Positions 1-9,900 of a stretch of 64,000 nt of DNA are shown here, piece after piece; position 1 is the stretch's first letter; every line of letters begins with the position of its first letter. The position numbers and the translations under genes were made by a program. The DNA lies in assembly GCF_026341125.1 (NCBI RefSeq), contig NZ_JAPEOR010000001.1:992001-1056000 (forward strand), in the 5' to 3' direction. Source of the stretch: Streptomyces sp. NBC_01142. GTDB taxonomy: Bacteria; Actinomycetota; Actinomycetes; Streptomycetales; Streptomycetaceae. A model generated the notes under the pieces. The model was not told where the DNA came from and made no database searches. It was given only the letters and a program-made list of their open reading frames with translations.

Positions 1-1497
1 GCCCTTGTTGGTGAGCAGCACCCCGACACCCGCGCCGAGCTCGTCGGCCATCTTCTTCGCGCCCTCGTAGGGGGTCGCCGGGTCACCCGTCGTGCCGACG
101 ACCAGGATCGGGGCCGCGCTCTCCGCGGCGACCTCGGACGTCTCGGACTCACCGGGCACCGGCCAGTCGGCGCACCAGCCCGCGAGGTCCCAGGCCAGAT
201 ACGGGCCGAAGACCGGCGACACCTTGGTGAACTCGGGCAGATGGCGGGACCTGACCTCGGCGGCCGTCGCCCGCCCCTTGGTGTCCGCGCAGGAGATCGC
301 GCGCTGCGAGTGGCTCTGGGTGCTGTAACTGCCACCCTCTGAGCGGTCGTTGTACGCATCGGCCATCAGCAGCAGCCGGGAGCCGTCGCCGTTCTCGGCC
401 TCGTCCAGGGCTTTGGTCAGGAACTGCCAGTTTTCCTCGGAGTACAGCGGCATGACGATCCCGGTGAGCGCGAGGCCCTGGGTGAGCTTGCGGTCCTCCG
501 CGGTCGGCAGCGGCTTGCGGTCCAGCCTGTCGAGCAGCTTCACCACGCGGGCGGTGCCGTCCTGGGCGCTGATGTCCCGGCTCTTGAAGTAGTTCTCCAG
601 GGCGCGCTGGAAGCCGCGGGCCTGGTTGAGCGCGTGCCCGGCGTAGTCGGCGGAGGGGTCGACGACCGCGTCCAGGACGAGCCGGCCGACGTTCTTCGGG
701 TACAGGTGGGCGTAGACGCCGCCCAGCTCGGTGCCGTACGAGAAGCCGAGGTAGTGCAGCTTCTCGTCGCCGAGGACCTGGCGCATCAGATCCATGTCGC
801 GGGCGGCGCTGGTGGTCCCGACATGCGGCAGTACCCGGCCGGACAGCCGTGCACAGCCCGCGCCGAAGGCCGTGGAGTCGTCGAGGAAGGTCTTCTCCTC
901 CGACGGTGAGTCCGGGGTGGAGTCGAGACCGAGGGACTTCTCCGTCTCCTTGTCGCTCCGGCAGGTCACTGCGGAGGACTCCGCGACCCCGCGCGGATCG
1001 AAGCTGACCAGGTCGTAGCGGTCGTGCAGGGTGGCGAAACGCTCGGCCGCACCGGGCAGCCCGGCGACTCCGGAGCCACCGGGACCGCCGAAGTTGAACA
1101 GGAGCGAGCCGATCCGCTTCGACGGCTCCTTGACCTTTGCACGGATCAGGGCGATGCCGATCGTCTCGCCGGCGGGCTTGCGATAGTCGAGCGGCGCCTT
1201 GAGTGTGGCGCACTGCCACTGCTTGCCGGGAGGCTTCGCCTGGCTGCCCTGCGCCTTGACGGGCGCCTCACAGCGCTTCCAGCCGAGCTTCTGGCCGGTC
1301 AGCGCGGCGGACAGCGCCGGCAGCGCGGGCTGCTGCGGCGCACCCGCGGCGGGCGCCTTCGCGGAGGGAGCGGGCGGCTCGGCGTTCTTGCCGTCGTCCC
1401 CCGCCTTGTCCGTGCTGCCGCTGTCGCAGCCGACGGCCATTCCCGCCAGCAGCATCGTGACTGCGGCCAGGGCCCCCGCCCGTACCCGAATGGTCAT
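1..1497 (-). CDS. TAP-type alpha/beta hydrolase lipoprotein (3' end outside window)
   Basis: Secreted serine peptidase of the tripeptidyl aminopeptidase (SlpD/SlpE-like) family, expected to trim tripeptides from peptide N-termini outside the cell. Reading from the ATG at 1497 gives MTIRVRAGALAAVTMLLAG followed by the lipobox AVGC, so it is probably membrane-anchored. Seen in frame: the oxyanion motif FNFGGPGGSG (about 1070-1100), the nucleophile elbow GFSYGTELG (about 720-757) and the Asp-containing GTTGDPATPYEGA near the window edge. The catalytic His and stop lie beyond position 1, so 499 codons are visible out of a usual 510-530. Its layout matches the next gene closely, indicating a tandem duplication. 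Family confident; substrate inferred. Confidence 0.85.
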   Translation of the reverse strand, partial: MTIRVRAGALAAVTMLLAGMAVGCDSGSTDKAGDDGKNAEPPAPSAKAPAAGAPQQPALPALSAALTGQKLGWKRCEAPVKAQGSQAKPPGKQWQCATLKAPLDYRKPAGETIGIALIRAKVKEPSKRIGSLLFNFGGPGGSGVAGLPGAAERFATLHDRYDLVSFDPRGVAESSAVTCRSDKETEKSLGLDSTPDSPSEEKTFLDDSTAFGAGCARLSGRVLPHVGTTSAARDMDLMRQVLGDEKLHYLGFSYGTELGGVYAHLYPKNVGRLVLDAVVDPSADYAGHALNQARGFQRALENYFKSRDISAQDGTARVVKLLDRLDRKPLPTAEDRKLTQGLALTGIVMPLYSEENWQFLTKALDEAENGDGSRLLLMADAYNDRSEGGSYSTQSHSQRAISCADTKGRATAAEVRSRHLPEFTKVSPVFGPYLAWDLAGWCADWPVPGESETSEVAAESAAPILVVGTTGDPATPYEGAKKMADELGAGVGVLLTNKG

Positions 1498-1582
1498 CCC
1501 GTGCCCCCCAGGGCTATCGAAGACAGTTTCGACATCCTAGGCGGGTATCCGGGCGTCCGAGGAAGCGTCGGCGGGGGCGGGC

Positions 1583-3148
1583 TCATTGGCAGACGGTCCC
1601 TGCTGCCGGTGCCTTGCCCTCGAGGAGGTACTTGTTCACGGCCTGCTGCACGCACTTGTTGCCGCCGTTGTACGCGCCGTGACCCTCGCCGCGGTACGTG
1701 AGCTCGATGCCGACACCCTTGCCGAGCGCGGCGACCATCGCCTTCGCACCCGCGTACGGCGTCGCGGGGTCACCGGTGGTGCCGACGACGAGGATGGGGG
1801 CGGCGCCGGGGGCCGATACGTCGGGATGGGTCCAGACGCCCGGCACCGGCCACTCGGTGCAGCTCGTCAGACCCCAGGCGAGCCAGGGGCCGAAGACCGG
1901 GGACACCCTGCTGAACTCCGGCAGCCGTGCCTTCGCCTGCGCCATCGTGTAGCGCTCCTTGGAATCAACGCAGTTGATGGCCGCGTTGGCCGCCTGAAGA
2001 TTGCTGTACTGGCCGTTCTGGTTGCGCCCGTTCATCGCGTCGGAAAGCGCGAGCAGGAGCGCGCCGTTGCCGCCGTCGGCCTCGTCGAGACCCTGCTCCA
2101 GCACCTCCCAGTACTCCTTGGAGTACAGGGCCTGCGCAATGCCGCTGGTGGCCTGGCTCTGGGTCAGATCCCGGTCGCCGATGCCGGGGATGGGCGCGGC
2201 GTCGAGCTTGGTGAGGAGCGCGATGATCTCGTTCTGGATCTCCTGCGGGGTGGAGCCGGGGAGCAGGCATTCGTCGCCGCGGTCCACGCAGTCCTTGGCG
2301 AAGTTGGTGAGGGCCAGCTGGAAGCCCTTGGCCTGGCCGAGAGAGCCCTGCTCCGAGGTCTGGGTCGGGTTGACGACGGCGTCGAAGACGGCCCGGCCGA
2401 CGTTCTTCGGGTACAGGTGGGCGTAGACGCCGCCCAGCTCGGTGCCGTACGAGATGCCGAAGTAGTAGAGCTTGTCGTCGCCGAGGACCTGGCGCATCAG
2501 ATCCATGTCGCGGGCGGCGTTGGTGGTGCCGACGTAGGGGAGCTCGTTGCCGGAGTTCGTCTCGCAGGCGTCGGCGAAGCTCTTCAGACTGTCGGTGAGG
2601 GTCCGCTCCTCGGCGGCGTCGTCGGGGGTCGCGTCCTGCGCGAAGAACACGTCGAGCTGCTTGTCGTCCTCGCACTCCACGCCGGCGCTGCGGCCGACTC
2701 CGCGCGGGTCGAAGCTCACCAGGTCGTAGCGGGTGTGCAGGGTCCCGTAGTCCGCCGCGGCGGGAGGCAGGGTGGAGACCCCGGAGCCGCCGGGGCCACC
2801 GAAGTTGAAGATGAGGGAGCCGATGCGTTTGTCCGCGTTGCGTGCCCTGGCACGGATCAGGGCAAGCTCGATGGTCTTGCCGTCCGGCTTGTCGTAGTCG
2901 AGCGGGACGTCCATGAAGGAGCACTCCCAGGCGACCCCGTCGGGCAGCGGCGAGGGCGGGGTCCCGCCGCCCTCCGCGGCGGAGGGAGCCGGGCACTTCT
3001 GCCAGTCCAGCTGCTGGGAGGTGAGATCCTCCGCCTTGTCCGTGTCCTCGGCCTGGTCGTCGTTGCCGGAACAGCCCACGGTGGCCAGCAGCACGGCTAC
3101 GGAGGCAGCGAGGGCGGCGGCGCGCAGGCCGGAGGAGGTGGTCGGCAT
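1583..3148 (-). CDS. TAP-type alpha/beta hydrolase lipoprotein, secreted tripeptidyl aminopeptidase
   Basis: 521-residue paralogue of the gene downstream of it. The N-terminus is a lipoprotein signal with lipobox TVGC (Cys26). Complete catalytic set: oxyanion motif FNFGGPGGSG at about 114-123, nucleophile Ser233 in GISYGTELGG, Asp460 in GTTGDPATPY and His490 in GEGHGAY, the last in the TAP-like C-terminal domain. Both genes run on the minus strand 85 bp apart, so co-transcription is plausible. The family releases tripeptides from extracellular proteins and supports protein turnover in mycelium; the exact substrate cannot be read from sequence. The start is the only ATG placed just before the signal peptide. 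Confidence 0.88.
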   Translation of the reverse strand: MPTTSSGLRAAALAASVAVLLATVGCSGNDDQAEDTDKAEDLTSQQLDWQKCPAPSAAEGGGTPPSPLPDGVAWECSFMDVPLDYDKPDGKTIELALIRARARNADKRIGSLIFNFGGPGGSGVSTLPPAAADYGTLHTRYDLVSFDPRGVGRSAGVECEDDKQLDVFFAQDATPDDAAEERTLTDSLKSFADACETNSGNELPYVGTTNAARDMDLMRQVLGDDKLYYFGISYGTELGGVYAHLYPKNVGRAVFDAVVNPTQTSEQGSLGQAKGFQLALTNFAKDCVDRGDECLLPGSTPQEIQNEIIALLTKLDAAPIPGIGDRDLTQSQATSGIAQALYSKEYWEVLEQGLDEADGGNGALLLALSDAMNGRNQNGQYSNLQAANAAINCVDSKERYTMAQAKARLPEFSRVSPVFGPWLAWGLTSCTEWPVPGVWTHPDVSAPGAAPILVVGTTGDPATPYAGAKAMVAALGKGVGIELTYRGEGHGAYNGGNKCVQQAVNKYLLEGKAPAAGTVCQ

Positions 3149-3150
3149 GC

Positions 3151-3318
3151 GCCCATCGTGCGCCGCGGGGGCGCACGCCGCGCGTGCGGCCGGTCCATGC
3201 GGGTGGCGTGCGGCGCGGGGGCGGGGGCGTGCCGCGTGGGCGGGTGCCGCGGGGCACCGCGCGCTCGGGTGGTGCCCATGTGCCCATCGTGCGCCGCGGG
3301 GGCCCGCCGCGCGTGCGG
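3151..3318. repeat. GC-rich direct repeat upstream of the TAP peptidase gene
   Basis: The 249 bp between the peptidase start (3148) and the next stop (3398) hold no gene. Two near-identical copies of about 38 bp beginning GCCCATCGTGCGCCGCGG lie at 3151-3189 and 3282-3318, differing by a 2-bp indel. The sequence between them is also rich in GTGCGG and GCGTGC words. Function unknown; the copy nearest the gene begins 2 bp from its start codon. Confidence 0.6.
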
Positions 3319-3397
3319 GTGGTCCGTACGGGTGGTGCGTGCGGTGGCCGGGGCCCCTGCGGGGCGCCCGTGAGGGCGCCGGTGCCGGCCCCCGGCG

Positions 3398-6298
3398 CTA
3401 GAGCGACCCCTTGCGCGTGAGGTGGCTGAAGGCGAACCACCCCGGCAGCACCGGCAGCCAGAGCGTCATCATCCGGTACAGCAGCACCGCCGGCGCGGCG
3501 ACCTCCTTGGGCAGCCCCGCGAGGATCAGACCGCCCAGCAGCGCGCCCTCCACCGCGCCCACACCGCCCGGCGTCGGAGCCGCCGAGCCCAGTGCGTTGC
3601 CCGCCAGGAACACCACGGCGATGGTCGCGTAGCTCAGCGGCTGACTGCCGTTGCCGAAGGCCCGGACCGACGCGTCCAGACACATCACGAACAGGCCGGT
3701 CAGCAGCAGCATCCCGCCGATTCCGGTGAGCAGCTTCATCGGCCGCTGCAGTACGTCGAGCATGCGCGGCACCACCCCGGCGAACAGCGAACGCAGCCGC
3801 GTCGAGACGAACTTCCGCAGGAACGGGATCGCGGTCACCACCAGCACCAGCACGGCGACCGTCAGCAGACCCGCGATCACCGTCCTCGACGGGGTGAACG
3901 ACGCCGTCCGCTCCGTACCGGTCAGGTAGCCGAAGAGGAGTAGCAGCATGATGTGCGCGCCGAGCCCGAAGAGCTGGGACGCGCCCACACTCGCCACGGC
4001 GAGCCCGGGCCGTACGCCCGATCGCTGAAGGAAGCGGGTGTTGAGCGCGACACCGCCGACCGCCGCCGGGGCGACGATCTTGACGAAGGACCCGGCGAGC
4101 TGGGCGACGACCGTCCGCATGAACGTCACCCTCTCGGGGACGAACCCCAGCAGGCTCATCGCCGCGGCGAAGTAGCTGAGCGCGGAGAACATCACCGCGG
4201 CGGCCACCCAGCCCCAGTGCGCCTGTTCGTAGACCGTGGCGAAGTCGATGCCTGCGAGCTGCGAGAGCAGGAAGTACGCGGCGACCGCGCCCGCGATGAA
4301 GCTGACGAGCGTACGCGGCCTGATCCGCTCGAGGCGGACCGGCTCGACCGGCGCCTGGGGCCGGATCAGCAACACCTGCCGGCGGATCTGGGAGAGCAGA
4401 TCCTCCTCGCGCGCCTCGTCCATGGCCTCGTCCATGGCCTTCTTGTCGGCCTGCTTCTCCGCGCGTTCGGACTTGCGCGCGGCCTTGCGGACGTCGGCCG
4501 CCGGCTCGTCCGTCTCCTCCGCCTCTTCCGTACGGGCCCGCTTGGCGGCCGCGGAGGCTTCCAGCACCGCCTCCCGTTCGCGCTGCGAGCGTTCGCGGGC
4601 CAGCTTGCGCAGGGTGGCCCGGGTCGAGCGGCTGAGCGCGATGGGCTGGAGCAGCGGCAGACAGTCGGCGATGGCGTCCGGGCCGAGCACCTCGACCGCC
4701 GCAGCCACCGCCCGCTCCGCGCCCACCCGCAGACCGAGGGTGGTCAGCAGCTGTGCGATGTCCATGCGCAGCACCACATCGCCTGCCGCGATCTCCCCGC
4801 CGCGCAGATCGGTCAGGATCACTTTGCCGGAACGATCCACCAGGATCGCGTCGCCGGCGAGCCGCCGGTGCGCGATACGCCGCGACTGGAGCGCCTTCAC
4901 CTGACGCCAGGCGCCGCGCACCAGGTCGTCGGTGATCTCGTCGTCCGCCATCGAGTCCAGGGAACGGCCGCCCAGGTGCTCGTACACCAGCATCACGGCG
5001 TCGGGACCGAGCTCTGAGGTGGCGATCAGCTTGGGGGCGTTGGCTCCGGCGGCGATCGCCGCATACGCGAGCAGCGCCTCCTGTTCCAGGGCCTGGCGCA
5101 GTGACTGGATGGACCGGCGGGTGGTGATCGAGCGCAGCGTCAGCCGCCGCCACACCCGGTAGAAGAAGCCCTGTGCCTGCTGCTCACGGTCGACGACGGT
5201 GACATCGAGCGGTGGCCCGTCCTCCAGCGACACCAGATAGCGGCGGCCGCGGTCGCCCTGATCGGCGGAGTCGGGGCCGGTCTCGGCGCGCATCGCGGTG
5301 ACCGGGCGGAATCCGACATGGCGCAGACCTGCGAGGAGGGTCTGGCCGGTGGGCCGGACGTTCGGGGAGCCGACCGCGTACAGAGTTCCGTAGGCGACGG
5401 TCCAGCCGAGCAGCACGGTGAGGATGATCGAGAACGGTGTGGTGTAACCGGCGACGAGCATCGCGAAGGCGTCGAGCAGCAGCACCACCCACAGCACCAC
5501 GCGCCAGCGTGGTCTTCGGGCCATCCCCACGGCCGTCATATAGGCGATGACGGGGGCGAGGTATCCGTGAACGGGATCGGTCAGACCGCCGTCGGTCTGC
5601 GCCCGGGTCAGCGCTTCCTGGAGGGTGGCGGGTGCGGCCTTGGCGACCCAGAGGTCGGTGGCGAGGGTGACGCCGTGCGCCAGGACGGCGGCGAGCACGC
5701 CGTCCGCGATACGCAGCCCGTCCCGTTTGATCAGCCGCTCGATCGCGAAGGCGACGGGGACGAGCAGCACGGCGATGCTGGACGCCAGACCGGCGATCTT
5801 GACGAGGAGGTCGGGGGCCTGGCCGGTGCCCTTGTTGATGTCCTGCTCGAGGCCCGAGGTGGTGCCGTGGGCGAACGCGGCGACGGCGAGGACCACGGCG
5901 ATCGCCAGAACGCCGATGAGCAGCCGCATCAGATCGGAGGGGCGGTGCACGCGGGCGGCGAGCAGCGGCTCGTCGCCCGAGACGCGGTCGGCACGGATCA
6001 CGTCGGCCTGCTGATCGGTGCCGGTGCCGGTGTTTGCCGCCTTGCCGGTGCTGTTGCTGGTGCTTGCCTCCGTGCCGTTGCTGGTACCGGCACCTGCGTC
6101 GCCGTTGCTGGTACCGGCACCTGCGTCGCCGTTGCCGGTACCTGCGTCCGTGCCGTTGCCCGTGTCGTGGTCGGCATCGGATCCGGTCTGCGGAACGGGT
6201 GCGTCCGGGTACGACTCGGACGCAGGGGTGCTTGCCGCCTTCGAAGGCTGCACGCCCTGCTCCTTAGCCGTCTCGGTCTCTTCTTGATCTCGTATCAC
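3398..6298 (-). CDS. Membrane protein: kinase-like domain fused to lysylphosphatidylglycerol-synthase-type membrane module
   Basis: 966 residues. An N-terminal Ser/Thr/Gly/Asp-rich tail (about 1-110) carries 9-residue repeats of the type GDAGAGTSN. Several membrane helices follow (from about 125 to 320). A cytoplasmic kinase or aminoglycoside-phosphotransferase-like segment comes next (about 375-560), with LVYEHLGGRSLD near 433 and HRRLAGDAILVD near 473; the usual HxD is replaced by HRR, so catalysis is doubtful. A charged Glu/Lys/Ala-rich stretch leads to the C-terminal multi-helix module (about 660-960) typical of the UPF0104 or LPG-synthase membrane family. There is no aminoacyl-transferase domain, so it probably does not make lysyl-PG. 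The start is a GTG at 6298 with a weak ribosome site, so the disordered tail could be shorter. A role in envelope lipid movement is inferred only. Confidence 0.72.
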   Translation of the reverse strand: MIRDQEETETAKEQGVQPSKAASTPASESYPDAPVPQTGSDADHDTGNGTDAGTGNGDAGAGTSNGDAGAGTSNGTEASTSNSTGKAANTGTGTDQQADVIRADRVSGDEPLLAARVHRPSDLMRLLIGVLAIAVVLAVAAFAHGTTSGLEQDINKGTGQAPDLLVKIAGLASSIAVLLVPVAFAIERLIKRDGLRIADGVLAAVLAHGVTLATDLWVAKAAPATLQEALTRAQTDGGLTDPVHGYLAPVIAYMTAVGMARRPRWRVVLWVVLLLDAFAMLVAGYTTPFSIILTVLLGWTVAYGTLYAVGSPNVRPTGQTLLAGLRHVGFRPVTAMRAETGPDSADQGDRGRRYLVSLEDGPPLDVTVVDREQQAQGFFYRVWRRLTLRSITTRRSIQSLRQALEQEALLAYAAIAAGANAPKLIATSELGPDAVMLVYEHLGGRSLDSMADDEITDDLVRGAWRQVKALQSRRIAHRRLAGDAILVDRSGKVILTDLRGGEIAAGDVVLRMDIAQLLTTLGLRVGAERAVAAAVEVLGPDAIADCLPLLQPIALSRSTRATLRKLARERSQREREAVLEASAAAKRARTEEAEETDEPAADVRKAARKSERAEKQADKKAMDEAMDEAREEDLLSQIRRQVLLIRPQAPVEPVRLERIRPRTLVSFIAGAVAAYFLLSQLAGIDFATVYEQAHWGWVAAAVMFSALSYFAAAMSLLGFVPERVTFMRTVVAQLAGSFVKIVAPAAVGGVALNTRFLQRSGVRPGLAVASVGASQLFGLGAHIMLLLLFGYLTGTERTASFTPSRTVIAGLLTVAVLVLVVTAIPFLRKFVSTRLRSLFAGVVPRMLDVLQRPMKLLTGIGGMLLLTGLFVMCLDASVRAFGNGSQPLSYATIAVVFLAGNALGSAAPTPGGVGAVEGALLGGLILAGLPKEVAAPAVLLYRMMTLWLPVLPGWFAFSHLTRKGSL

Positions 6299-6462
6299 CA
6301 GTCACCGCCCGCATGATGGTGGCACGAGCGGACGACAGAGGGGGGCATCAGGGTGCATTGCGGGGGCTTGAGGTGCGCAAGATGGGCCCCTTTGCCTCCT
6401 GGCGCCCGCTCTGCCTGCTGCCCGGCCCACGGTTCGTGGCGTTGTCGGTGGCGTGCGGCAGG

Positions 6463-6822
6463 ATGGGTCGGATGGATGAGCTGCCGGAGTACGCGGAGAG
6501 GGTGCTGGAAGTCGCCGAGCTGATCCCGCCGGGCCGGGTGATGACGTACGGGGATATCGCGGAGTGGCTCGGGGACGGCGGACCACGCCAGGTCGGACGG
6601 GTGATGGCGCTGTACGGCGGCGCGGTGCCCTGGTGGCGGGTGGTGCGCTCGGACGGCGCGCTGCTGCCCGGCCATGAGCTGAGCGCCCTGGAGCAGTACC
6701 GCACGGAGGGAACACCGCTGCGGGAGGCCGCGCGCAGCGCCGACGGCCACGTGCCGCGCCTCGACATGAGGCGCGCGCGATGGGACGGCGGTGGTGGTGC
6801 CGGCGACAGCGCTCACATATGA
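6463..6822 (+). CDS. Alkyltransferase-like DNA repair protein (ATL)
   Basis: About 119-residue protein with the MGMT/Ada C-terminal fold: IPPGRVMTYGDIAEWLG, the GPRQVGRVMA helix-turn-helix and the active-site segment VPWWRVVRSDG. The acceptor cysteine of methyltransferases (PCHR) is replaced by Trp, the hallmark of ATL proteins, which bind O6-alkylguanine without repairing it and hand the lesion to nucleotide excision repair. Two ATGs (6463, 6472) are close together and neither has a clear ribosome site; the upstream in-frame extension from 6313 does not look coding. It sits before adnA, in a DNA-repair block. Confidence 0.82.
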   Translation: MGRMDELPEYAERVLEVAELIPPGRVMTYGDIAEWLGDGGPRQVGRVMALYGGAVPWWRVVRSDGALLPGHELSALEQYRTEGTPLREAARSADGHVPRLDMRRARWDGGGGAGDSAHI

Positions 6823-6980
6823 CAGCTTCCGCCAATCGGCGGTGTCGCGGACACCCCGAGGACCGTACGGGGTACGCGGCGGACTCGCTGCGCCCCCGCG
6901 CCGCGCTCGCGTAGCGTCTCCCGCACGCGGCACGGACCGCTCCATCACCACCAGCACACCCACCAGGACCGGCGATCCAC

Positions 6981-9900
6981 GTGAGCTCCTCCTCCACCAC
7001 CGGGCGTACGACGTACCAGCATCAGGTACGGCGGCGGTCCCCGGGCGCGTACCGGCTGGTACGTACCCCGCCGGGCCCGGTGGATCCTCCTCTCTTGGAC
7101 GCAACTCAACGCACAGTGGTTGACCACCGTCACGGGCCGTTGCTCGTTCTCGCAGGTCCGGGCACCGGGAAGACCACCACGCTGGTGGAGGCCGTCGCCG
7201 CGCGCGTGGCGAAGGGGGCGGATCCGGAGCGGATCCTGGTGCTCACTTTCAGCCGTAAGGCGGCGGTGGAGCTGCGCGACCGGATGGCGCTGCGGCTCGG
7301 CGGCGCGCACGGCCCGCAGGCGACGACCTTCCACTCCTTCTGCTATGCCCTGGTCCGCGCCCACCAGGACGCCGATCTCTTCTCCGAACCGCTGCGGCTG
7401 CTGTCCGGTCCCGAGCAGGACGTCGCCGTACGTGAGCTGCTGGCGGGCCAGCTCGATCTGGAGGGCGAGGGGCTGGCCCGGCACCAGTGGCCGGACGAGC
7501 TGCGGGCGTGCCTCACCACACGTGGTTTCGCCGACGAGGTACGGGCGGTGCTCGCCCGGAGCCGTGAGCTGGGCCTCGGCCCCGACTCCCTGGCGCGCTT
7601 CGCGGCCCGCACCGGCCGCCCCGACTGGGGGGCGGCCGCATCCTTCCTCGCGGAGTACCTGGACGTTCTGGACATGCAGGGGGTGCTGGACTACGCGGAG
7701 CTGGTGCACCGCGCGGTACTGCTGGCCGAACGGATCGGCGCGCCGCACCACTTTCCGTACGACGCGGTGTTCGTGGACGAGTACCAGGACACCGACCCGG
7801 CCCAGGTGCGGCTGCTGCAGGCGCTGGCAGGGCAGGGCAGGACGCTGGTCGCCTTCGGTGACCCGGACCAGTCGATCTACGCCTTCCGTGGCGCGGACGT
7901 GAACGGCATCCTCGACTTCCCGGACGCGTTCCGGCACGCGGACGGCAGGCCGTCGGGGGTGGAGGTGCTGACGACGTCCCGCCGCAGCGGCGCGGAACTG
8001 CTGGCCTCCACACGGCTGCTGACCCGCCGGATGCCGCTGACCCGTCTCCCGTCGGAGAAGGTCCGCGCGCACCGGGAGCTGACGGCGGTCCGGGAGGGCG
8101 GCAGGGTCGAGACGTACACCTATCCGACGGCCTCCACCGAGCTCGACAACATCGCCGACATCCTGCGCCGCGCCCATCTGGAGGAGGGCGTCCCGTGGAA
8201 CGAGATGGCCGTCCTGGTCCGCGCGGGCGGCCGTACGATCCCCTCACTCCGCCGTGCCCTCACCTCGGCGGGCGTCCCTCTGGAAACGGACGGCGACGAC
8301 GTCCCGCTGCGCCACGAACCGGCGGTCTCCCCGTTGCTGACGGCCCTCCGCGCGGTGGCCTCGGCGGCAACCCGCCCACAGCCGGAGGCGCCCCCGACAC
8401 CAGGGGCGGGGCTGTCCGGGACGGGGCTGTCCGGGACGGGGCTGTCCGACGTGCTGTCGACGCAGGATGCGCGGCTCGACCGGGCGGGCACCGAGGCCGA
8501 AGTCCTTGGTGCCCTTTCAGCTACGTCGTCGGCCGGGGCTGCGGCCGGGGGCTCAGGTGCTTCTGCGGTGGTGCTGTCGGCCGCTTCCGGCGCGGACGGC
8601 GCCGGGGCCGCGGCGGCGAAGGAGGAGCCTGAGCTCACCGCCGAGCCGAAACCCGACCCTGATCCGGAGCCCGAGCCGGAGCCCGTTCCCGAGCCGAAAC
8701 CCGACCCTGATCCGGAGCCCGAGCCGGAGCCTGTTCCCGAGCCGAAACCCGACCCTGATCCGGAGCCCGCCTCCACCCCCACCCCAGACCGGGCCCCCTG
8801 GCTGAGCACCGAGACCGCCCTCATCCTCCTCGCCTCCCCCCTCGGCGGCATGGACGCCGCCGACCTCCGACGCCTCGGGCGCGCCCTCCGGGACGAGGAG
8901 CGCGCCGGGGGCAATCGCGTACCCCCGCCCTCCGACCAACTCCTCGCCCGCGCCCTCGCCGAACCCGAGCGCCTGGTCGCGCACGACCCGGCGTACGCCC
9001 GCGGTGCGCAGCGCCTCGGCGCACTCCTGCGCAAGGCGCGCGAGCTCCTCGAAGGCGGCGGCACCGCCGAAGAGGCCCTGTGGCAGCTGTGGGACGGCAC
9101 CCCCTGGCCCCAGCGCCTGGAGCGCGCCGCCCTCCGCGGCGGCGCGCCGGGCCGCAACGCCGACCGCGACCTCGACGCCGTCTGCGCCCTCTTCGACAAC
9201 GCCGCCCGCGCCGAGGAACGCACCGGCGGCCGCGGCGCCCTCAACTTCCTGGAAGAGCTGGACGCCCAGGACATCGCCGCCGACACCCTCGCCAAGCGAA
9301 GCGTCCGCCCCGACGCCGTACGTCTGATGACGGCCCATCGCTCCAAGGGCCTCGAATGGAGCCTGGTCGTCGTCGCCGGCGTACAGGAGGGTCTCTGGCC
9401 CGACCTCCGCCGCCGCGGCTCCCTCCTCGAGGCCGACCGCATCGGCCGGGACGGCCTCGCCGAGCCCCTCACCCCCGGCGCCCTCCTCGCCGAGGAGCGC
9501 CGCCTTTTCTACGTCGCAGCCACCCGCGCCCGCGACCGCCTCGTCGTCACCGCAGTCAAGGCCCCCGCCGACGACGGCGACCAGCCCTCCCGCTTCCTCA
9601 CCGAACTCGGCACAGAGCCCAAGGACGTCACCGGTCGCCCGCGCCGCCCTCTCGCCGTCGCCGCGCTCGTCGCCGAGCTGCGCGCCACCACCGTGGACCC
9701 GCAGGCGAGCGAAGCACTGCGCGACGCCGCCGCCCACCGCCTGGCCCGTCTCGCCGCGCTCACCGACGAGGAGGGCCAGCCGCTCGTACCGGCAGCCCAC
9801 CCCTACCGCTGGTGGGGCCTGTACGACCCGACGCACAGCGCGATCCCCCTCCGGGACCGGAACCAGCCCGTCACTCTCTCCGGCAGCGCACTGGACCAGC

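Noticed and set aside
1586..3373. 595-codon plus-strand frame
   Set aside because: Antisense to the peptidase gene; poor codon bias and no family features.
1965..5153. 1062-codon minus-strand frame running across two genes
   Set aside because: Out of frame with the real peptidase and membrane-protein genes; composition is Arg/Gly/Pro noise from high GC with no motif.
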